This document shows, piece after piece, positions 59,162-64,000 of a DNA stretch of 64,000 nt (the first letter of the stretch is position 1; the number at the start of each line of letters is the position of its first letter). Source of the DNA: an uncultured Oscillospiraceae bacterium (GTDB lineage Bacteria; Bacillota; Clostridia; Oscillospirales; Oscillospiraceae); NCBI GenBank assembly GCA_900756575.1, contig CAAEKQ010000008.1, positions 1 through 64,000 of the forward strand, read 5' to 3'. The translations under genes were made by a program, and so were the position numbers. Below the pieces are notes generated by a model. That model searched no databases. It saw only the letters and a program-made list of their open reading frames with translations, and was not told the origin of the DNA.

Positions 59162-59302
59162 CAGGGGATTCTAGATAATCTTTCCAGCTGGATTTTAGTA
59201 ATTATTACTAAGAATCGTTCATTCTTCGTATGTATGCCAAACAATTTCAACAAAATAGCACCCAAAAAACAGCGATTCAAACTGTCTTTTAGGTGCTTTT
59301 TT
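59149..59302 (+). ncRNA. Candidate small RNA with own promoter and terminator
   Basis: TTGTAA (59114-59119) and TATAAA (59137-59142), spaced by 17, could start a plus-strand transcript near 59149. A hairpin built on AGCACC...GGTGCT (59257-59297) followed by six T residues would end it. No plus-strand gene lies upstream for this terminator to serve. The palindrome TTAGTAATTATTACTAA is at 59195-59211. No protein frame is supported. The rest of the gap to 59420 shows nothing clear. Confidence 0.4.
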
Positions 59303-59420
59303 ACAATTAATTGGATGTAGGTATCAACCAAATGTATTATTTTGCGTGAGATTCTGCCCACAATTTTTCCGCGGTGGATGTACCCCAGATTGTTTTTTTG
59401 TCAACAATTTCATTTTTCAA

Positions 59421-59448
59421 AAAAGGGCCGTCCGCAGACAGCCCTTTT
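59421..59448 (-). terminator. Terminator of the smsCB unit
   Basis: AAAAGGGC...GCCCTTTT stem with T runs on both sides, just after the smsB stop. Confidence 0.85.
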
Positions 59449-59462
59449 GATGATGAACTTAA

Positions 59463-60392
59463 TTACCGCAGGAAGCCCTCGAGGATCTTCTGCTCTGCCT
59501 CCTCGGCGGTCAGGCCAAGAGTCATGAGCTTGAGAATCTGCTCGCCGGCAATCTTACCGATGGCAGCCTCGTGAATCAGGCTGGCGTCTACATGGTTGGC
59601 GCTGATTTCCGGAATGGAGCGCACCTTGGCGTGATTCATGATGATGGCATCGCACTGCACATGGCCAAAGCACTGAGCATTGCCCTGGACTCTGGGATAG
59701 AACACCTGAGCGGAGTTGTCCTTGGCCACGGAGCGGGAGGTCACCTGACATTTGGAGTCGGTGCCGTTCAGAAATACGTCCACCTCGGAATCCGCCGTCT
59801 GATCTCCATGGGTCAGCAGCTTTTCCTGAATCTGAAGCTCGGCCCCGTCGCCCACCTCGCACTTGGTATAGCGCTTGGTGCTGTCTACGCCGCCGATCTG
59901 GCTCATGTCCAAAAATACCGTGGAGCCCTCGCCGATATAGAGAATGGTCTGAGGGTTCAGAATTTTTCCGCCGGTGCCGTTGCCTGCGCCATAGTGCTTT
60001 TCGGAATAGCGCACCTTGGCGTTCTTGCCCACGTAAAACGTATGAATGCCATTGTGGCGGCTATCCTCGCAGCCGCAGTTATGGATGCCGCAGCCAGCCA
60101 CGATGTTGACATCAACGCCGTCGGCAATATGAAAATCATTGTAAACCAGGTCGTCCATACCGGATTCGGTAATCACAACAGGGATAGATACGGTTTCGCC
60201 CTGAGTGCCCGCCTTGATATAGATATCAATGCCGGGCTTATCCTCCTTGGGTACAATTTCGATATGCTCGGAAGAATGGCGGACAAAGCCCTTGCCGTTG
60301 AGCCGCAGGTTGAATGCGCCCTCCTCCGGCATTTTCTTCATGTCTGCAACCTTCTGGAGCATCATTTTCTGAATTTCTGTAAGCTGTGCCAT
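59463..60392 (-). CDS. smsB: Minimal SUF scaffold protein SmsB (SufB/SufD family)
   Basis: This 309-aa member of the SufB/SufD family is a beta-helix scaffold for Fe-S cluster assembly. Conserved parts are VNIVAGCGIHNCGCEDSRHN (Cys/His-rich, unlike SufD), RYSEKHYGAG, and the C-terminal region EISANHVDASLIHEAAIGKI plus LMTLGLTAEEAEQKILEGF. It is much shorter than SufB. With only an ATPase partner and no SufS or SufU, it fits the two-gene SMS system. It starts right at the stop of smsC. Confidence 0.88.
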   Translation of the reverse strand: MAQLTEIQKMMLQKVADMKKMPEEGAFNLRLNGKGFVRHSSEHIEIVPKEDKPGIDIYIKAGTQGETVSIPVVITESGMDDLVYNDFHIADGVDVNIVAGCGIHNCGCEDSRHNGIHTFYVGKNAKVRYSEKHYGAGNGTGGKILNPQTILYIGEGSTVFLDMSQIGGVDSTKRYTKCEVGDGAELQIQEKLLTHGDQTADSEVDVFLNGTDSKCQVTSRSVAKDNSAQVFYPRVQGNAQCFGHVQCDAIIMNHAKVRSIPEISANHVDASLIHEAAIGKIAGEQILKLMTLGLTAEEAEQKILEGFLR

Positions 60393-61118
60393 TTATGCTT
60401 CCTCCAAATAGCTGCAAGAGCCGGTGGTATTCGCCAAAATCTTTGGGAAAATGTCTTCTACCGGGCCCTGATCTACAATTTCGCCGCCGGATACCAGAAC
60501 GATCTCGTCAGCCAGCCGAATGATCCGCTCCTGATGGGAGATGATGATCATGGAAGCAGGGGAGTCCCGATGAATGGCCTCAAAGGTCGCGGTGAGACGG
60601 CTAAAGCTCCAAAGGTCAATGCCTGCCTCGGGCTCGTCGAAAATCATCAGATCGCCGCCCTTGGCCAGGATTGTAGCGATTTCAATGCGCTTGAGCTCGC
60701 CGCCGGACAGACTGCTGTCAACGTCACGGTCAATATATTCTCTGGAACATAGGCCAACCTGGGTTAAAAACTTACATCCGTCCTCCATGCTGAGATTCTT
60801 TCCCGCTGCACAGGACAATAGATCGTTTACCTTCATGCCCTTAAATCTGGGAGGCTGCTGGAATCCGTAACTGACGCCAAGGCGGGCCCGCTGGGTGACA
60901 TCCAAATCAGTAATATCTTCTCCCTTCCAGAGAAGCTGGCCGGAGGTGGGCTTTTCAATGCCCATAATCAGCTTTGCCAGGGTAGATTTACCGCCGCCAT
61001 TGGGGCCGGTAATCACCACAAACTTGCCGTCCGGAATCGTGAGGTTCAGATTTTTCAGAATCTCAGAGGTTCCGTTATCTGTTTCTACCGAAAAGCAGAG
61101 ATTTTTAATTTCAAGCAT
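60393..61118 (-). CDS. smsC: Minimal SUF ATPase SmsC (SufC family)
   Basis: The 241-aa ABC-type ATPase has Walker A GPNGGGKST (38-46), the Q-loop GFQQPP, signature LSGGELKR, Walker B MIFDEPEAGID and the switch His in IISHQ. It resembles SufC in the missing Glu-to-Asp context of transporters and in having no membrane partner. Adjacent smsB identifies the SMS pair. AAAGGATG precedes the start; its promoter is at 61155. Confidence 0.9.
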   Translation of the reverse strand: MLEIKNLCFSVETDNGTSEILKNLNLTIPDGKFVVITGPNGGGKSTLAKLIMGIEKPTSGQLLWKGEDITDLDVTQRARLGVSYGFQQPPRFKGMKVNDLLSCAAGKNLSMEDGCKFLTQVGLCSREYIDRDVDSSLSGGELKRIEIATILAKGGDLMIFDEPEAGIDLWSFSRLTATFEAIHRDSPASMIIISHQERIIRLADEIVLVSGGEIVDQGPVEDIFPKILANTTGSCSYLEEA

Positions 61119-61154
61119 AATTCTGCATCCTTTTTCCGTTTTCTTTCGAATTAT

Positions 61155-61182
61155 ATCATACTATTTTATAATAATTTGTCAA
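61155..61182 (-). promoter_or_regulatory. Promoter of smsCB
   Basis: On the minus strand TTGACA (61177-61182) and TATGAT (61155-61160) have a 16-base spacer. A TATAAT four bases farther downstream is spaced 21 and less likely. Confidence 0.72.
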
Positions 61183-61262
61183 GAAAAATCACCCAACCGA
61201 TTTGCTTCGCCGTTTTTTCTTCCATCTGATCTATATTTAATATAGTATCTTGTACATTTTGT

Positions 61263-61291
61263 TTGCTTTACCGGCTGGAATCTGATATAAT
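61263..61291 (+). promoter_or_regulatory. Promoter of dnaA
   Basis: TTGCTT (61263-61268) and TATAAT (61286-61291) are 17 bases apart. I see no perfect DnaA box in this leader. Confidence 0.8.
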
Positions 61292-61411
61292 AAAGCGTAA
61301 AACTATCTGTATTTTTAGCTTATGGCAGCGCCATAGGCGGATTCTGTGCGCAAAAATAGGCTCAACCCTATGGTTTTGCCTTGGATATCCACTTTAGAGA
61401 GGAGAAAAAAT

Positions 61412-62728
61412 ATGGCTTCTGCTTCATTTCTTTGGGCAAAGGTCCTTTCCTACATCGAGAAGAAATACTCGGCTTCTATTGTGGTGACGCTGTTTGATGA
61501 CATTGATGTGGTAGACTTCACGGATAATCAGCTGGTGCTCTACACCTCCAACGAATTCCGTCGTCCGATTTTAGAGACGCAGTGCATTCCCCACATCAAA
61601 GAGGCCATGCTGGCAGTGGGACAGCAAGATGTGGAGGTCACCATCTTAGATGACAAATCACTGGCGGAATATCACAGCCGGGACAAGAAAAAAGGCGATT
61701 TGGATGCCATCAATCAGGAGTTCACCTTTGATAACTTCGTGGTGGGCCCCTCCAACCGGTTTGCCCATGCTACTGCCTGGGCTGTTGCCACCAAGCCGGC
61801 CAATGCCTATAACCCGCTTCTCATCTACGGCGAAAGCGGACTGGGCAAGACCCATCTGCTCTACGCCATTGCCAACCATATTATTAAGGATCATCCGGAC
61901 TTTCATATTGTCTACGTCAAAGGCGATCAATTTACCAATGAGCTGATTGCCGCCGTAAAAGAGGGCAGAAACGTGGAATTCCGCAGCAAATACCGGAACG
62001 CCGACCTGTTTTTGATGGATGATATTCAGTTCATTGCCGGTAAAGACAGTACCCAGGAGGAGTTCTTCCATACCTTTAATACTCTCTATGAGCAGAAGAA
62101 GCAGATCGTCCTGACCTCCGACCGTCCCCCTGAGGAGATGAGCCGTCTGGAGGACCGTCTGAAAACCCGGCTCCAGTGGGGCCTTTTGGCAGATATTCAG
62201 CCCCCGGACTATGAAACCCGCGTGGCCATCATTCAGAACAAGGCTTCGTCCATGGGTCTGAAGTTGCCCGATGATGTCATTACCTATGTGGCAGAGAACA
62301 TCACCTCCAACGTTCGGCAGCTGGAGGGCACCGTCAACAAGATCATGGCCTACCGGGACATGACCGATTTTGAAATCAACCGCACCAACGTGGCCCGGGC
62401 CATCCGTGACATGGTAAAGGATACCTCCAACAAGGTTCTGCCGTCGCCCCAGCTGATCATCTCCGAGGTTGCCGCTTACTATAACATCAGTGAATCGGTG
62501 ATTCGGGGCAGCCGCCGGGACAAAAATACCGCAGAGGCCCGTCAGGTCTCCATGTACCTGATTCGGAAGCTCACCAACCTGAGTCTTTTGGACACCGCCG
62601 CGGAATTTGGTAAGGATCATACTACGGTCATGCACTCCGTGGATAAGATTGAAAAGGAGCTGGGCACCTCCGATCACCTGGGTCAGGTGGTGAAAGAAAT
62701 CACCGCCAATGTCAACGGCAAGCTCTGA
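61412..62728 (+). CDS. dnaA: Chromosomal replication initiator DnaA
   Basis: DnaA binds TTATCCACA boxes and opens oriC. Domain I is at 1-80, domain II is very short, the AAA+ domain III has P-loop GESGLGKTH (140-148) and Walker B LFLMDDIQF (D203-D204), and domain IV ends with the DnaA signature GKDHTTVMHSVDKI. The 438-aa length reflects the short linker. GAGGAG precedes the ATG at 61412; an upstream in-frame ATG at 61346 is not supported. Confidence 0.97.
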   Translation: MASASFLWAKVLSYIEKKYSASIVVTLFDDIDVVDFTDNQLVLYTSNEFRRPILETQCIPHIKEAMLAVGQQDVEVTILDDKSLAEYHSRDKKKGDLDAINQEFTFDNFVVGPSNRFAHATAWAVATKPANAYNPLLIYGESGLGKTHLLYAIANHIIKDHPDFHIVYVKGDQFTNELIAAVKEGRNVEFRSKYRNADLFLMDDIQFIAGKDSTQEEFFHTFNTLYEQKKQIVLTSDRPPEEMSRLEDRLKTRLQWGLLADIQPPDYETRVAIIQNKASSMGLKLPDDVITYVAENITSNVRQLEGTVNKIMAYRDMTDFEINRTNVARAIRDMVKDTSNKVLPSPQLIISEVAAYYNISESVIRGSRRDKNTAEARQVSMYLIRKLTNLSLLDTAAEFGKDHTTVMHSVDKIEKELGTSDHLGQVVKEITANVNGKL

Positions 62729-63065
62729 TTTTTTTGCTGCTTTTCCGGCAGTTATGATATTTTTTTACGAAAAAGTTTTCCACATGTTCATGTGAACTTT
62801 ATTGTGAACAGCTTGTGGAAATCTCGGATTTTCCGATTTTCGATTTTTTGCTGTGGAAAAGTCTAATTTTATCCACAATGGGGATAGAATAAATTATTGG
62901 TGCAACCACTCAGATTTCTCCGGTTTTCCACAGTTTCCAGACTTCTACTACTGTTACTGAAAAATAATAGATATTCTTATAACAAAAAAGCGTAAATTAC
63001 CGTTCCGGCGCACCCCGGCAGTGCCTGTCCTGTGGAAAAACCGGAACGAGAGAGGAGCGTCATTT
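62729..63065. promoter_or_regulatory. Probable replication origin (oriC) between dnaA and dnaN
   Basis: A perfect box TTATCCACA is at 62869-62877; near-boxes TTTTCCACA at 62776 and 62924, TGTGGAAAT at 62814, TGTGGAAAA at 62852 and 63031. The AT-rich stretch 62957-63000 with repeated TAATAG/TATTC runs is a candidate unwinding element. The position between dnaA and dnaN is the usual one for oriC. Confidence 0.8.
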
Positions 63066-64000
63066 ATGATTCATTTTACCTGTGATAAAGATAAGCTGAT
63101 TTCCACGATTTCCGTCGCTTCCCGTACCGTTTCGCAGAAAAGTACCATTCCCGCATTGGAGGGAATCTACGTCACTGCCGGTAAGCTCCTGACCCTCACC
63201 GGCTACAACCTGGAAACCGGTATTTCCGTATCCATGGAGGCGGACGTCAAGGAGATGGGAAGCGCCATCTTTCCTGCAAAGCTCCTGGGCGACATTGTCC
63301 GAAAGCTCCCGGACGATACAGTGACCATCCAGGTGGACGACAAATACCGGGTAAAGATCGTCAGCGGCATCAGCTCCTTCTCTATTATGGCTTCTTCAGC
63401 GGATGATTATCCCAATCTGCCGGACGTCGAGTTTGACAAGGCCATTTATGTGCCCCAGAATGTCCTGAAGGACATGATCTCCGGCACTATTTTCTCCGTC
63501 AGTGAGAATCAGGCCCGTCCTATTCAGACCGGCTGTAAATTTGAGATTTCTCCTGAGGACATCACCGTGGTGGCCGTAGACGGTTTTCGTCTGGCTCTGC
63601 GCCGGGAGAAGATCGACAATCCCGAGGGAAGAAGCCTGAGCTTTGTCTGCCCCTCTCCTGCACTGCGGGAGCTGGAGAAGATTCTCGAGGATACCGACGA
63701 AAACGCATCCTTTACCCTGGGCACCCGGCACATTATGTTCCAGGTGGGCAATGCGACCCTGGTCTGCCGTCTGCTGGAGGGCGAGTTCCTGGATTGGCGC
63801 CGGGTCGTGCCAAGTGATAACCCCATTAAGCTGGGGGTCAACGTGAAGAATCTGACTTCTTCGCTGGAGCGTGTGAGCCTGATTGTCTCTGAAAAGATTA
63901 AGAGCCCCGTGCGCATGACCATCGGTGAGAACGTCATGGCTATGCGGACGGCAAACTCCATCGGCGACGCCTATGACGAGTGCGCCGTAGCCGGCAACGG
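63066..64000 (+). CDS. dnaN: DNA polymerase III sliding clamp, beta subunit (partial, cut by window end)
   Basis: The 311 visible codons cover the first two clamp domains and the start of the third (of about 370 aa usual). Typical parts are TVSQKSTIPALEGIYVTAG, the ISSFSIMASSADDYPNLP segment and FAVDGFRLAL-like VVAVDGFRLALRREK. AGAGGAG precedes the ATG at 63066. It follows oriC and is on the same strand as dnaA. Confidence 0.96.
   Translation, partial: MIHFTCDKDKLISTISVASRTVSQKSTIPALEGIYVTAGKLLTLTGYNLETGISVSMEADVKEMGSAIFPAKLLGDIVRKLPDDTVTIQVDDKYRVKIVSGISSFSIMASSADDYPNLPDVEFDKAIYVPQNVLKDMISGTIFSVSENQARPIQTGCKFEISPEDITVVAVDGFRLALRREKIDNPEGRSLSFVCPSPALRELEKILEDTDENASFTLGTRHIMFQVGNATLVCRLLEGEFLDWRRVVPSDNPIKLGVNVKNLTSSLERVSLIVSEKIKSPVRMTIGENVMAMRTANSIGDAYDECAVAGN

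Noticed and set aside
59134..59361. 75-codon minus-strand frame upstream of the solute-binding gene
   Set aside because: It overlaps the promoter of that gene and the candidate small RNA, has no ribosome site and no recognisable domain.
1..64000. CRISPR arrays, rRNA operons or prophage genes
   Set aside because: No regularly spaced direct repeats, no rRNA sequence and no phage structural or integrase genes are visible in the window.

Overview
The window is a stretch of bacterial chromosome around the replication origin. It carries dnaA, the start of dnaN with an intervening region full of DnaA boxes, the parA-parB partition genes with three perfect parS sites, and serS, rlmH, mscL, tsaD and rpmB. 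Protein families (SLH surface anchors, CIRCE/HrcA control, butyrate-type CoA-transferases, a minimal SmsCB iron-sulfur system, AGGAGG ribosome sites and TTGACA/TATAAT promoters) and a GC-rich coding bias point to an anaerobic gut Clostridia member, most like the Oscillospiraceae. This placement is inference from gene content, not from a marker-gene comparison.

Left part (1-19 kb): a lipoprotein, tcdA, and a sulfur amino-acid block. A B12 methionine synthase lacking its reactivation domain is coupled by a 14-nt overlap to a free-standing reactivation protein and followed by a fused homocysteine methyltransferase/methylene-THF reductase. It faces cysK across a divergent promoter pair. Next come a 3-alpha-HSD-like short-chain dehydrogenase paired with an NTF2-like protein, rpmB, an XRE regulator facing a zinc-ribbon membrane protein, CoA-transferase 1, a FliB-like methylase, a circularly permuted GH3 glucosidase, a CBS protein, and metY. 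The metY gene sits behind a leader that encodes a 36-residue Cys-containing peptide and then an intrinsic terminator.

Middle part (19-45 kb): three MATE exporters, HAD phosphatases, a beta-helix protein, CoA-transferases 2 and 3 (the third facing a PucR-type regulator across repeated motifs), ung, dus, marR, an FAD oxidoreductase, then one long minus-strand run parA-parB-serS-mscL-unknown-aroK-rlmH. LysR, VOC, rimI and tsaD follow. A same-strand cluster of DnaA boxes lies between tsaD and tRNA-Thr(CGT).

Right part (45-64 kb): a 2534-residue SLH-anchored protein that joins a phosphodiester glycosidase domain to a metallophosphoesterase domain, CIRCE-controlled hsp20, a uracil/xanthine permease, an orphan substrate-binding lipoprotein next to a two-domain hot-dog (MaoC-like) protein, a candidate small RNA, smsC-smsB, dnaA, the probable oriC and dnaN (cut by the window end). 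A short repeat family with ends reading TAAGGCAAYACCGCACAAA occurs three times; one complete copy lies in the transcribed leader of parA.
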